Shown here: piece by piece, positions 43,800-52,767 of the stretch | How positions within the stretch are numbered: position 1 is the stretch's first letter | Layout of the letters: the number at the start of each line of letters is the position of its first letter | NCBI GenBank assembly: GCA_026712715.1 | Contig: JAPOPW010000045.1 | Coordinates: 20,835 to 84,834, forward strand | Source: Immundisolibacterales bacterium | GTDB lineage: Bacteria > Pseudomonadota > Gammaproteobacteria > HK1 | Direction of reading: 5' to 3' | Length of the DNA: 64,000 nucleotides | The notes under the pieces: generated by a model | What the model was told of the DNA's origin: nothing | What the model saw: only the letters and a program-made list of their open reading frames with translations | Databases searched by the model: none | Translations under genes and position numbers: made by a program

Positions 43800-44067
43800 C
43801 GCTCGCCTCCCGCGCCGGGGCGCAATCCTGTCGCCGTCGGCCCGAGCCCGTCCGCCGGACCGTCGAAACGGGACCGATTCGGGAGACCGAATGCGCGCCG
43901 CGCAATGTTATCGCCCATTGGGCACCGGTCCGGCAAACGACCATCGAAAGCACCGTCCGGACCCGGCGCAATCAGGTTGCACCGCCGGAATTCGTCGCGC
44001 ATCATGGCCGCACGTCGCGCGGCAACGCCGTTCCACCCATGCGGGCGAGGCGGGAAACGGCGCGCCA

Positions 44068-44176
44068 GCCCGGAAGTCTCACCAGCTTCCGTCGCGAGGA
44101 CGTCAAGATTCCGCGGAGGCGCGCGAATCGGCGACCATCGTGCCTGCGCGACACGAAGCTGGTGAGACTTCCGGGC
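44068..44176. repeat. Long inverted repeat (22-bp perfect arms)
   Basis: The left arm (GCCCGGAAGTCTCACCAGCTTC without its first two bases is 20 long) occupies 44068-44089; its exact reverse complement occupies 44155-44176, 65 bases away. Inner bases continue to pair imperfectly (GTCGCG with CGCGAC). The element lies 104 bases upstream of the binding-protein gene and could form a large RNA hairpin. It may be an insertion-type palindromic element. Nothing else is seen in 43800-44279. Confidence 0.85.
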
Positions 44177-44279
44177 CCGGCGCGTCCTTCCGGAACCGGA
44201 TTCGAGGGAAGGACCCGGCGGACCTTCGGGTCGGAAGCCGCCTCGCGTCGAATCGATCGGAAGCTGAGGAGAAAACGCC

Positions 44280-45506
44280 ATGAGAGCGATACGAACCACC
44301 TTTCAGACCGCCACCGTCGCCGTCGTGCTTGCCGCCGCATCGGGGCTCGCGACGGCCGAGGAGCGCGGCGTCACCGACACGACGATCAAGATTGGCAATA
44401 TCGGCCCGTTCACCGGCAAGGCCGCCATCTTCAACCCGTTGAACTACGGGTCGGTCGCCTACATGCGCTACGTCAACGACCTCGGGGGCGTGTACGGCCG
44501 CAAGTTCGAGATTGTCCTCGGCGACACCGCGTGCGCGGAAGCGAAGGGCATCGCCGCGGCGAAGAAGATGGTCCACGACGAGAAGGTGTTCATGATCACC
44601 GTCAACCCGTGCAGCGGAGTCGCGATGGCCGCCAAGCCGACGTTCCTCCAGGAGGGCATGATCTGGAGCGGCGTCTCCGCCAACCCCAAGATCACGGGCT
44701 CCGTCGGCTCCGGCGGCGACGGTCCGCCGCCCGAGTACATGTTTCACGTCACCCCGAACGGCTACTTCAGCGGCGTCACGATGGGCAAGTTCATCATGAC
44801 CAAGCCCGGGGCGAAGAAGATCGCCCTCGTCGCCCACACCAACGACTGGGCCCGCGGCTATTGCGACCCCGCCAAGGACTACATCGAATCGCAGGGCGGC
44901 GAAGTCGTTCTCGATACCGCCATGGAACGCGGCTCCACCGACGCGACCGCGCAGGTGCTGCGCATCAAGTCCGAAGGCGTGGACGGGGTTCTCGGGTGCC
45001 TGTACCAGCCGGAGCTGGTGGTGCTGCTCAGGGATGCCCACAAGTACCAGCTCGGCGCCCCCGTCATTGGCGCGCTCGGCGCCGACTTCGGCCAGGTCGT
45101 GCAGCAGGTCGGCAATCCCGACGCGGTCAACGGCGTCTTCTTCCAGGGTCACCTCTACAAGGACAAGATCGGGGCGCCGGCGCTCGAGTGGGCCAAGCAG
45201 ATCCTGTTGAAGTACCTCACTCCGGACGAGCTTCCGAACGAGGGCGACCCGACCCACTTCTACTACTTCGGCATGATGAACGGCGTCGGAGTGGTGGAAG
45301 GCTTCCGCCGGGCCGGTCGAGATCTCACCCGCGAGAGCTACATGGCGGCGATCGAGTCGATGCGCAGCTTCGACAACAACATCTCCGCCGGCTCGGTCAC
45401 CATCACCGACGACCAGCACGTCGGCATCAGCGACATGTACTTCAACGGGCTCGACGAGAACGGGGACGAGGTGATCTTCACCGCGTACGGCCAGCCGCTC
45501 CACTAG
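44280..45506 (+). CDS. ABC transporter periplasmic binding protein, branched-chain amino acid/urea type
   Basis: This 408-residue protein has a signal peptide (MRAIRTTFQTATVAVVLAAA then SGLATAEE). The LivJ/LivK-type fold follows, with TTIKIGNIGPFTGKAAIFNP at the mature N-terminus, AYMRYVNDLGGVYGRKFEI and KKIALVAHTNDWARGYCDPA. It should capture a small amide, amino or organic acid in the periplasm for the permeases just downstream. GAGGAG about ten bases before the ATG is a good ribosome-binding site. A strong hairpin follows the stop, which would make the binding protein more abundant than the membrane components. Confidence 0.88.
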   Translation: MRAIRTTFQTATVAVVLAAASGLATAEERGVTDTTIKIGNIGPFTGKAAIFNPLNYGSVAYMRYVNDLGGVYGRKFEIVLGDTACAEAKGIAAAKKMVHDEKVFMITVNPCSGVAMAAKPTFLQEGMIWSGVSANPKITGSVGSGGDGPPPEYMFHVTPNGYFSGVTMGKFIMTKPGAKKIALVAHTNDWARGYCDPAKDYIESQGGEVVLDTAMERGSTDATAQVLRIKSEGVDGVLGCLYQPELVVLLRDAHKYQLGAPVIGALGADFGQVVQQVGNPDAVNGVFFQGHLYKDKIGAPALEWAKQILLKYLTPDELPNEGDPTHFYYFGMMNGVGVVEGFRRAGRDLTRESYMAAIESMRSFDNNISAGSVTITDDQHVGISDMYFNGLDENGDEVIFTAYGQPLH

Positions 45507-45527
45507 TCACGCCGGAGCGGTACCGAA

Positions 45528-45572
45528 AACGGGACCGGCGGGCACCGCACCACGGTGTCCGCCGGTCCCGTT
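45528..45572 (+). terminator. Intra-operon attenuator hairpin
   Basis: Arms AACGGGACCGGCGGGCACCG and CGGTGTCCGCCGGTCCCGTT pair over 20 bp (one G-U) around a 5-base loop, 22 bases after the binding-protein stop. No U-run follows, so it is more likely an mRNA-stabilising or partial attenuating structure than a full terminator. Confidence 0.7.
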
Positions 45573-45690
45573 CAAGGGGCGCCGGCGGCCCGAAACGCGC
45601 GGCGAACCCCAGGGCTTTGTCGAAGCAGCCCGCCGACGAGGACGAGGCGGGGACCGTGCGGAACCGGCTTGCGGGTAGGAGGTAGAGGCC

Positions 45691-46569
45691 ATGCTGTCAC
45701 TGTTGCCCCAGCTCCTGGTCAGCGGCATCGCGATCGGCATGCTGTACGCGCTGATCGGCCTCTCCATGACTATCCTCTACCGGGCCACCACCGTCGTCAA
45801 TTTCGGTCACGGCGATCTCGTGATGGCCGGCGCCTACATGGTGCTGATCTTCACGATCCACGTATCGCTGCCGTTCATCCCCGCCCTGCTGCTCTCTCTC
45901 GCCGCCCTGTTCGGCTTCGGCTACCTGCTGCACCGGGCGTTCATCTGGCCGATCATCGCCGGGCCGCACCTGAGTCTCGCGATGATGGCCATCGCGATCG
46001 GATACGCGGTCCGGGGCCTCGTCCGCCTCGAGTACGGCTCGGAAATGGCGAAGATGCCGCGGCCGTTCGAGGAGCAGTTCTTCTTCGCCTACAACACCGT
46101 GATGACCCTCGACGAGATCACGTTCTGCGTCGTCGTCGTCGTGATGCTGATCGCGAGCTATTTCGTGTTCTCGAAGACCCGCTTCGGGCGCATCGTTCAG
46201 GCCATGTTCCAGACCCAGCGCGGGGCGGCCCTGGTCGGGATCAACGTGCGGCTCTACAACAACCTCATCTGGGGCGTCGGATGCGCGCTCGGGGCCCTCG
46301 GCGGGGTCATGCTCGGCCTCATCCTGGTGCTCGACCCGGACGCGGGGGTGTGGACCCTGCTCCGCGGATTCGCGGCCATGACCCTCGGCGGGTTCGGCTC
46401 GCTGTACGGCGCGGTCATCGGGGGCCTCATCATCGGCGTGCTCGAGAAGGTGCTCGGCACCTACGTCTCCACCGCGTTCATCGACATCACGTGTTATCTG
46501 GTGATCATCGTGGTGCTCCTCGTCCGGCCGCGCGGGCTCTTCGGCCAGCACGCGACCCTGCGCATCTGA
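45691..46569 (+). CDS. ABC transporter permease, LivH type
   Basis: This 292-residue protein begins LLPQLLVSGIAIGMLYALIG and has LYRATTVVNFGHGDLVMAGA, the LivH signature. It continues with about eight transmembrane helices. LVGINVRLYNNLIWGVGCAL and LGGFGSLYGAVIGGLIIGV form the conserved coupling-helix region. It pairs with the LivM-type permease. AGGAGG precedes the ATG. Confidence 0.92.
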   Translation: MLSLLPQLLVSGIAIGMLYALIGLSMTILYRATTVVNFGHGDLVMAGAYMVLIFTIHVSLPFIPALLLSLAALFGFGYLLHRAFIWPIIAGPHLSLAMMAIAIGYAVRGLVRLEYGSEMAKMPRPFEEQFFFAYNTVMTLDEITFCVVVVVMLIASYFVFSKTRFGRIVQAMFQTQRGAALVGINVRLYNNLIWGVGCALGALGGVMLGLILVLDPDAGVWTLLRGFAAMTLGGFGSLYGAVIGGLIIGVLEKVLGTYVSTAFIDITCYLVIIVVLLVRPRGLFGQHATLRI

Positions 46570-46627
46570 GGCGCGCTCGGGAGCCGAGCCGCATCGTGTC
46601 GGGAAAACGAGCCGGTCCGATCATCCG

Positions 46628-47578
46628 ATGAAACCCACGCGTTCCCTCTTCTGGCTCCTCCCGCTCGCCGCGCTGGCCCTGCCGCTCTTCATCAACCCCT
46701 ACCACCAGTACGTCATCAACCTCATCCTCGTGTACGTGCTGGTCGGCGTGGGGTTCAACATCGTCGTCGGGAACCTCGGCCAGCTCGCCTTCTCGAACGT
46801 CGCGTTCTTCGGCATCGGCGCGTACGCCTCGGCGATCTTCACCACGCAGCTCGGCATTCCCTGGTGGCTCACCATCATCCCGGCCGGACTCGCCGGCGCG
46901 CTCGCCGGCTGCGCCGCGAGCATCCCGGCGCTCCGGGGGGTGCGGCTGTTCTATCTCGCCATCATGACCCTCGCGTTCGGCGAGCTGATGCGGTGGACCT
47001 ACATCCGGACCCCGTTCCTGACCGGGGGCTCCATGGGATTGACGGTCCCGCCCGCGGAGCTCTTCGGCTGGGTGCTGGAGACCGAGACGCAGAAGTTCTA
47101 CGTGTTCCTCGTGATCGTGGTGGTGATCGTGGTCGCGGTCGGGCGCATTCTCGAGTCGCGCATCGGCCGGGCCTTTCTCGCGATCAAGAACGACGAGCGG
47201 GCGGCGGCGGCCATGGCCATTCCGACCGGACGCTACTTCCTCCTCGCCTTCGCCCTCAGCGGGTTCGTGGTCGGGGTGGGCGGCGCGATGTACGCCGCCC
47301 TCGTCGGCCACCTTTCGCCGGAAGCCTTCGATCTCGTGCAGCTCATCCTGCACTTCGCCATCATCATGGTCGGCGGCCTCGGCAGTCTCGTCGGCTCGAT
47401 CTTCGGCGCCATCCTCATTACCGCGACCCCCGAGCTGTTCCGTGACTGGCCCGGTTTCGAGGAGCTGATGTTCGGGATCGTGATCGTCCTCGTGATCCTG
47501 TTCCTGCCTCGCGGTCTCGCGAGCCTGCTCGCGCGACTCCACCCGGTCTTCAAGGACCGCTACCTCCGGGACGATTGA
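46628..47578 (+). CDS. ABC transporter permease, LivM type
   Basis: This 316-residue protein has the LivM pattern: INLILVYVLVGVGFNIVVGN then LGQLAFSNVAFFGIGAYA, and later GRAFLAIKNDERAAAAMAIP, the coupling-helix segment. VGGLGSLVGSIFGAILI is near the C-terminus. It forms the heterodimeric channel with the preceding permease and is followed by the first ATPase gene after one base. Confidence 0.92.
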   Translation: MKPTRSLFWLLPLAALALPLFINPYHQYVINLILVYVLVGVGFNIVVGNLGQLAFSNVAFFGIGAYASAIFTTQLGIPWWLTIIPAGLAGALAGCAASIPALRGVRLFYLAIMTLAFGELMRWTYIRTPFLTGGSMGLTVPPAELFGWVLETETQKFYVFLVIVVVIVVAVGRILESRIGRAFLAIKNDERAAAAMAIPTGRYFLLAFALSGFVVGVGGAMYAALVGHLSPEAFDLVQLILHFAIIMVGGLGSLVGSIFGAILITATPELFRDWPGFEELMFGIVIVLVILFLPRGLASLLARLHPVFKDRYLRDD

Positions 47579-47579
47579 C

Positions 47580-48338
47580 ATGGCCCTGTTGGAGGTAAGC
47601 GGCGCAAGCGTCCAGTTCGGAGGTCTCACTGCGGTGAGCGAGGTGAGCTTCCACGCCGAGCCGGGCGAAGTGCGAGCGATCATCGGGCCGAACGGCGCCG
47701 GGAAGACCACGTTGTTCAAGGCGATCGCGGGCGAGGAGCAGCTCAGCGGCGGGACGATTCAGTTCCGGGACGAGCCGATCCACACCCTGACTCCGCACGA
47801 GATTTCCGCCCGCGGCGTCCGGCGGACGTTCCAGAACGGCGGCCTGTTCGGAGAGCTGACCGCCCTCGAGAACATCCTTGCGGGTCTTCACACCCGGATC
47901 CCGAGCTCGTTCGGCGGTTTGCTCGTGGGCACGAAGTCCGCCCGGGACGCGGAGAAGGCGGGCACCCGGAGGGCGCGGGAGCTGCTCGAGCTGATGGGGA
48001 TCCCCCACGTCGCCGACCAGTGGGCGCGCGACCTCTCGGGCGGACAGCAGCGCATGGTGGAGATCGTTCGGGCGCTCGCCACGGATCCTCCGCTGCTCCT
48101 GCTCGACGAGCCCGCAGTCGGCCTCGCGCCCCCCGTGCGCTCGGAGCTGCTTAAGATCATCCGCCGGCTCGTCGAGGAGGAGAACATCGCGGTGATCCTC
48201 ATCGAGCACGCAATCGAGTTCGTCATGACCGTCTGCGACACCCTCATGGTCCTGAACAACGGCGAGCTCATCGCCGAGGGACCGCCGGAGGAAGTGCGCC
48301 GGAACCGGGAAGTCCTCGAGGCCTATCTTGGCCGTTGA
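47580..48338 (+). CDS. ABC transporter ATP-binding protein, LivG type
   Basis: This 252-residue protein has Walker A AIIGPNGAGKTTLFKAIAG, the signature DLSGGQQRMVEIVRALA and Walker B LLLLDEPAVGLAPPVRSELL. RRTFQNGGLFGELTALENIL is the Q-loop region. It drives the LivH/LivM-type permeases with LivF, whose TTG start lies inside its 3' end. Confidence 0.93.
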   Translation: MALLEVSGASVQFGGLTAVSEVSFHAEPGEVRAIIGPNGAGKTTLFKAIAGEEQLSGGTIQFRDEPIHTLTPHEISARGVRRTFQNGGLFGELTALENILAGLHTRIPSSFGGLLVGTKSARDAEKAGTRRARELLELMGIPHVADQWARDLSGGQQRMVEIVRALATDPPLLLLDEPAVGLAPPVRSELLKIIRRLVEEENIAVILIEHAIEFVMTVCDTLMVLNNGELIAEGPPEEVRRNREVLEAYLGR

Positions 48339-49038
48339 AGCGCGACTGCGGGTGACGGACCTCGCCGCCGGATACGGCAGCAACCTCGTGCTGCACGGCG
48401 TCAGCCTGCATGTCGGGGAGTCCGAGATCGTCTCCCTGCTCGGGGCCAACGGCAGCGGCAAATCCACGGTCCTCAATACGATCAGCGGCTTTCTGCGGCC
48501 CCGCGAAGGCCGGATTGAGCTCGACGGCCGGTCGATCTCCGGCATGCCCCCGCACAAGAGCTTCCGGCACGGCGTCGTGCAGGTTTCCCAGGCCCGCGAT
48601 CTCTTTGGCGATCTGACCGTAGAGGAGAACCTCAAGCTCGGATGCATCGTCCACGGCGACGAAGGCCTCGGCCTCGAGCAGGCGTTCGCGTACTTTCCGC
48701 GCCTCGCCGACCGCCGCGACCAGCGGGTGAGCACGATGTCGGGCGGCGAGCAACAGATGGTCGCGCTCGGACGGGCGCTGATGAGCCAACCCCGGATTCT
48801 CCTACTCGACGAGCCTTCCGGCGGTCTCTCACCGGTATTCGTCGAGGAGATCGGGAACATCATGCGACGGATGAAGGGGGACGGGGTCACGATGCTGCTC
48901 GTCGAGCAGAACATGCGCCTGGCGCTCGAGATCAGCGACCGCTACCTCATCCTCCGGGACGGCAAGGTGATCGGCGGCGGCGCCACGGGCGAGCTCTCGG
49001 GATCGCACGACGACATCGTCCGGGCGATCTACCTCTAG
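48328..49038 (+). CDS. ABC transporter ATP-binding protein, LivF type
   Basis: This 236-residue protein has Walker A LLGANGSGKSTVLNTISG, the signature MSGGEQQMVALGRALM and Walker B ILLLDEPSGGLSPVFVEEIG. RHGVVQVSQARDLFGDLTVE fits LivF-type subunits. The start is TTG at 48328, overlapping LivG by 11 bases. It completes a five-gene transporter. Confidence 0.92.
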   Translation: MAVEARLRVTDLAAGYGSNLVLHGVSLHVGESEIVSLLGANGSGKSTVLNTISGFLRPREGRIELDGRSISGMPPHKSFRHGVVQVSQARDLFGDLTVEENLKLGCIVHGDEGLGLEQAFAYFPRLADRRDQRVSTMSGGEQQMVALGRALMSQPRILLLDEPSGGLSPVFVEEIGNIMRRMKGDGVTMLLVEQNMRLALEISDRYLILRDGKVIGGGATGELSGSHDDIVRAIYL

Positions 49039-49173
49039 CCACGCGGGACCGGGACCGGTGGTTGTCCGGCCGGCGAGCGCCGCTCCAACCGGCCCGCTCG
49101 GCATCCTCCCGGGTGCCGATTCGGGGCCGGATCGCGATGACGAACCGCAGCAAGCAGCCTGAGGGACCGATGG

Positions 49174-49680
49174 ATGTCCACCCTGGAAGAGAGAATCGCC
49201 ACCCTTGAAGCCATCGAAGCGATCAAGCGGATGAAAGCGCACTATGCCCGGTGCGCCGACGCGAAGTACACGCAGGACCACTGCCGCAAGCCCCAGGAAG
49301 AGATCGACCGGATTGCCGGGGATCAGGCTTCGATCTTTTGCGAGGATGCGGTCTGGGACAACGGCCTCTTCGGGCGGTTCGAGGGGCGGACGGCAATCTG
49401 GGAGTTCCTCCGCGCGACCCCGTGGAAATTCTCGGTCCACATGTACATGAACCCGCTCGTCGAGGTTCGCGGCGACACCGCGACGGGCTCGTGGGTGATC
49501 TGGGAGGTCGCGACCCTGGAGGATTCCGATCAGGCCGTCTTTCTTTCGGCCACACTCGATGACGAGTACGTCCGGCAGGACGGGACGTGGTACACGCGCC
49601 AGGTCGAGATGACGAACCGGTTCATGACTCCCTTCGAGGAGCCGTGGACGGTCAGACGGAATCGGCCCTACACGCCCTGA
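49174..49680 (+). CDS. SnoaL-like (NTF2-fold) protein
   Basis: This 168-residue protein begins TLEERIATLEAIEAIKRMKA then HYARCADAKYT, the typical start of SnoaL-like NTF2-fold proteins in catabolic clusters. IFCEDAVWDNGLFGRFEGRT and WKFSVHMYMNPLVEVRGDTA complete the cone-like fold, with a conserved His (HMYMNP). The family includes small dehydratases, isomerases and ring-hydroxylase beta subunits. Given the Rieske alpha subunit at 54.3 kb, a role in the same pathway is plausible but not shown. Confidence 0.8.
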   Translation: MSTLEERIATLEAIEAIKRMKAHYARCADAKYTQDHCRKPQEEIDRIAGDQASIFCEDAVWDNGLFGRFEGRTAIWEFLRATPWKFSVHMYMNPLVEVRGDTATGSWVIWEVATLEDSDQAVFLSATLDDEYVRQDGTWYTRQVEMTNRFMTPFEEPWTVRRNRPYTP

Positions 49681-49798
49681 TCGCCGATACCACGGCCGGT
49701 ACCGGTGCCGGGGGCGGCGCAGGCGTGCGCATCGCAGGCCCGTGCCCGAGAGGTCGGGGCGCGGGAGCTCGGGAACCAGTGCAAGTGAGGCGGACATC

Positions 49799-50560
49799 AT
49801 GACTGACACACCGGTCGAGCGAGGGGTTGCGGTGGTTACCGGCGCGGCGCGGGGAATCGGCCGGGGCTGCGCGCGAGCGCTCGCCAGGAAAGGCTTCTCG
49901 CTCGTCCTCGTCGACGTGCTGGAAGGCGAGCTCTCCGCGACCGCGGGGGAGTTCGCCCGCAACGGGGTGCAGGCGAGCCCCTTCGTCGCCGACGTGAGCG
50001 ACCATGGCCGGGCCCGGGACGTGGCCGCGCAGGTTCTGCGGTGCGGCACCGCCATCGACGTGCTCGTCAACAATGCCGGCACCCCGATGCCCAAGGGATT
50101 GCTCGAGATCGAGGAGCACGAGTGGGACCGCACCATCGACGTGCACATGAAGGGCTGCTTCAACTGGTGCCGGGCCGTCGCACCCTCGATGCTCGCCAGG
50201 GGCGCCGGCCGCATCATCAACATCTCTTCGGTGAGTGCGTACAGCGGCGGCGTGACCAGCGCGGTCAGCAAGTTCGCCTACGCGGGAGCGAAGGCCGGGA
50301 TTCTCGGCATGACCCGCGCGCTCGCCAAGGAGCTCGCCCCCTCGGTGTCGGTGAACGCGATCTGCCCGGGCGCGATCAAGACCGAGCTCACCGCGGCGAT
50401 GCTCGAGGAGCGCTCCACCGAATTCATCGACAGCATCTGCCTCGGCCGTCTGGGGACGCCCGCGGACATCGGGGAGGTCGCCGCGTTCCTCGCCACCGTC
50501 GAACCGAACTTCATTACCGGGCAGGCGATTACCGTCGACGGGTTCCAATGGGCAACTTGA
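49799..50560 (+). CDS. Short-chain dehydrogenase/reductase (SDR)
   Basis: This 253-residue protein has the NAD(P)-binding motif VVTGAARGIGRGCARALARK, the NNAG block VLVNNAGTPMP and catalytic SSVSAYSG...YAGAKAG (Ser, YxxxK). The C-terminal PGAIKTELTAAM is typical of classical SDRs. Asp in VLVDVLEGE after the second strand suggests NAD preference. Substrate unknown. It converges with the second SDR at 50567, six bases away. Confidence 0.9.
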   Translation: MTDTPVERGVAVVTGAARGIGRGCARALARKGFSLVLVDVLEGELSATAGEFARNGVQASPFVADVSDHGRARDVAAQVLRCGTAIDVLVNNAGTPMPKGLLEIEEHEWDRTIDVHMKGCFNWCRAVAPSMLARGAGRIINISSVSAYSGGVTSAVSKFAYAGAKAGILGMTRALAKELAPSVSVNAICPGAIKTELTAAMLEERSTEFIDSICLGRLGTPADIGEVAAFLATVEPNFITGQAITVDGFQWAT

Positions 50561-50566
50561 GTCGCC

Positions 50567-51340
50567 TCACACCACCGCCGCCCCGCCGCACACGTTGAGC
50601 ACCTGTCCGGTCACGTAGGACGCGGCCGGACTCGCGAGGAAGAGCGCGGCCCCCGCCACCTCCTCCGGCTCGCCGATGCGCCGGAGGGGGAGGCGGTCGG
50701 ACACCGCTTCGAGCCGGTCGGGGTCCGTCCAGAGCGCCTTCGCGAAGTCCGTCTTGATGAGGCCCGGGGCGATCGCGTTGACGCGAATGCGGTGCGGGCC
50801 GTACTCCACGGCGAGGTTGCGGGCGAGCTGGTGCCCCGCGACCTTGGACATCGCGTAGGCCCCGAGGTCCGGGCTTCCCTTGAGTCCCGCGATGCTCGCG
50901 ATGATGATGATCGACCCGTCCTGGCGTTCGACCATGTGCGGGAGGACGAGCCGGCACAGCCAGAACGTGGCCCGGACGTTGGTTTCCATGATCTTGTCGA
51001 ACGCCGAGTCGGGGATGTCGGCGAGACCCCCGTGGTACGGGTTCGCGGCCGCGTTCGGCACGCAGGTCGTGATCGTTCCCCATCGGTCGAGGGTCCGGGA
51101 CACCAGGGCCTCGAGCTGGTCGAGCCGGCCCGCGTGGCAGGGGATGGAGATCGCCTCACCTCCTTCACGGGCGTGCGCACGGTTGAGCTCCGCGGTCACC
51201 GCTTCGCACGCATCGGGCTTGCGGCTCGAGACGACCACCTTCGCCCCGGCCCGGCAGAATCCGGCCGCGATCGCCTTCCCGATGCCCTTTGTCGAGCCGG
51301 TGACGATGGCGACCCGCCCCGTCAAGTCGAATGGATCCAT
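50567..51340 (-). CDS. Short-chain dehydrogenase/reductase (SDR), minus strand
   Basis: This 257-residue protein has VAIVTGSTKGIGKAIAAGFC, an NAAAN variant of the NNAG block (VPNAAANPYHGG) and the catalytic YAMSKVA with IASIAGLKG. Arg in VVSSRKPDACEA after strand 2 suggests NADP preference. The ATG at 51340 follows GGGAGGA. It is divergent from the HMG-CoA-lyase-like gene, unlike its plus-strand paralogue. Confidence 0.9.
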   Translation of the reverse strand: MDPFDLTGRVAIVTGSTKGIGKAIAAGFCRAGAKVVVSSRKPDACEAVTAELNRAHAREGGEAISIPCHAGRLDQLEALVSRTLDRWGTITTCVPNAAANPYHGGLADIPDSAFDKIMETNVRATFWLCRLVLPHMVERQDGSIIIIASIAGLKGSPDLGAYAMSKVAGHQLARNLAVEYGPHRIRVNAIAPGLIKTDFAKALWTDPDRLEAVSDRLPLRRIGEPEEVAGAALFLASPAASYVTGQVLNVCGGAAVV

Positions 51341-51735
51341 GTGTCCTCCCGTGAACCTGCGCGGCCCCCGCGCTCGGCCCGGATTATGCCAATCGAATCG
51401 CCGGGGGGGTGTGCGCCCGAGCTCGCCCTTCGACCGGCCGGAACGCAAGTGGCGTCACCGACCGGACACGACGCCGGGCGCGCGGCGGGAGACCGGCGAG
51501 AAAGTGGCGGACGGCGCCGCCGGTTTCGCCCGAACGCCGGGCGGGCCGGCGGCTCCCCCCGCACCGCCTACCTTGGCGCGCCGTTCTCGGATAGGATTGC
51601 CGACTCCCGGTATCCCGAGCAACGGGGCCGGCCCGCGGTCCCGGGCGGAAGTGCCGCACGAGACGACAAGGAGCCCGAACGCCGGAGCCGTCCCGTGAAC
51701 GGCCGGCGCCACGAACGAAGCCGAGGCGACCATCG
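51341..51735. other. Intergenic region between divergent SDR and lyase genes
   Basis: About 395 bases that should contain two promoters. No gene with a domain is seen. No convincing -35/-10 pair or operator could be picked out by eye. Confidence 0.5.
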
Positions 51736-52671
51736 ATGAGCAACATTCCTGCCCGCGTACAGGTGACCGAAGTCGGGACCCGCGACGGGTTCCAGGCGGA
51801 GCCCAAGTTCATTCCCACCGAGACCAAGGTCCGGGTCATCAACGACCTCGTCGGGGCCGGAGTCCCGCGCCTCGAGTACTCGTCGTTCATGTCGCCGCGG
51901 GCCGTCCCGCAGCTCGCCGACTCGGCGCAGGTGCTGCAGGGCGTCGATCGCAGCGCGACGATGATGGGACTCATCGCCAACGCCAAGGGCGCGCGCCGCG
52001 GGGTGGACGCGGGGGTGGACGAGCTGGTGGTGGTGATTTCGGCATCCGAGAGCCACAACCGGAAGAACGTCAACCGCAGCGTCGACGAATCCCTCGACGG
52101 GTTCGAGGAGGTTGCGCTCATCGCCGGCGACGCGAACGTGCCCGTCCACGGAGCGATTGCGACCGCCTTCGGTTGTCCGTTCGAGGGCGAGGTGCCTTTC
52201 GAGCAGATCGGGTACATCGCGGATCGCTTCGAGAAGCTCGGCTTTCACGGAATCGGCCTCGGCGACACCACCGGCATGGCGACCCCGCCCCTCGTCACCG
52301 GACTTTGCCGGTATCTCCGCGACCGTTTCCCGCAAACTCCGGTCGCGCTCCACTTCCACAACACGCGCGGCATCGGCCTGTGCAATGTCATGGCGGGGCT
52401 CGACGAAGGGATCGACCGGTTCGAGTCGTCCATCGGCGGGCTCGGCGGCTGCCCCTTCGCACCGGGCGCGACCGGCAACATCTGCACCGAGGACCTCGTC
52501 TACCTCCTGCACGAGATGGGCATCGAGACGGGTATCGACCTCGACCGGCTCTGCGAGGTGGCGCGCTACGTCGAGGAGGTGGTGGAGCACAGGCTCCCCG
52601 GCCAGGTCATGAAGGCCGGGACACGCACGCGCCTGCATGACCTCGACGAGGCGCGTACCGCGACGGGTTGA
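51736..52671 (+). CDS. HMG-CoA lyase-like enzyme (HMGL family)
   Basis: This 311-residue TIM-barrel protein has VQVTEVGTRDGFQAEPKFIP (metal-binding Asp in TRDG), LEYSSFMSPRAVPQLAD, HGIGLGDTTGMATPP, VALHFHNTRGIGLCNVM (two metal-binding His) and the active-site loop GGLGGCPFAPGATGNICTED with its conserved Cys. It probably cleaves a 3-hydroxy-3-methylglutaryl-type CoA thioester. Together with the following CoA-transferase, this points to activation and cleavage of a branched acid. Confidence 0.9.
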   Translation: MSNIPARVQVTEVGTRDGFQAEPKFIPTETKVRVINDLVGAGVPRLEYSSFMSPRAVPQLADSAQVLQGVDRSATMMGLIANAKGARRGVDAGVDELVVVISASESHNRKNVNRSVDESLDGFEEVALIAGDANVPVHGAIATAFGCPFEGEVPFEQIGYIADRFEKLGFHGIGLGDTTGMATPPLVTGLCRYLRDRFPQTPVALHFHNTRGIGLCNVMAGLDEGIDRFESSIGGLGGCPFAPGATGNICTEDLVYLLHEMGIETGIDLDRLCEVARYVEEVVEHRLPGQVMKAGTRTRLHDLDEARTATG

Positions 52672-52767
52672 GGCGCACCGGCGTCCCGAGCCGCAAACCA
52701 CCGCCCCGCCGGCACGCGGTTCCCTTCCGGGGACGACCGGCGGCTGCGAACCGATCGCGGGGTCCCG

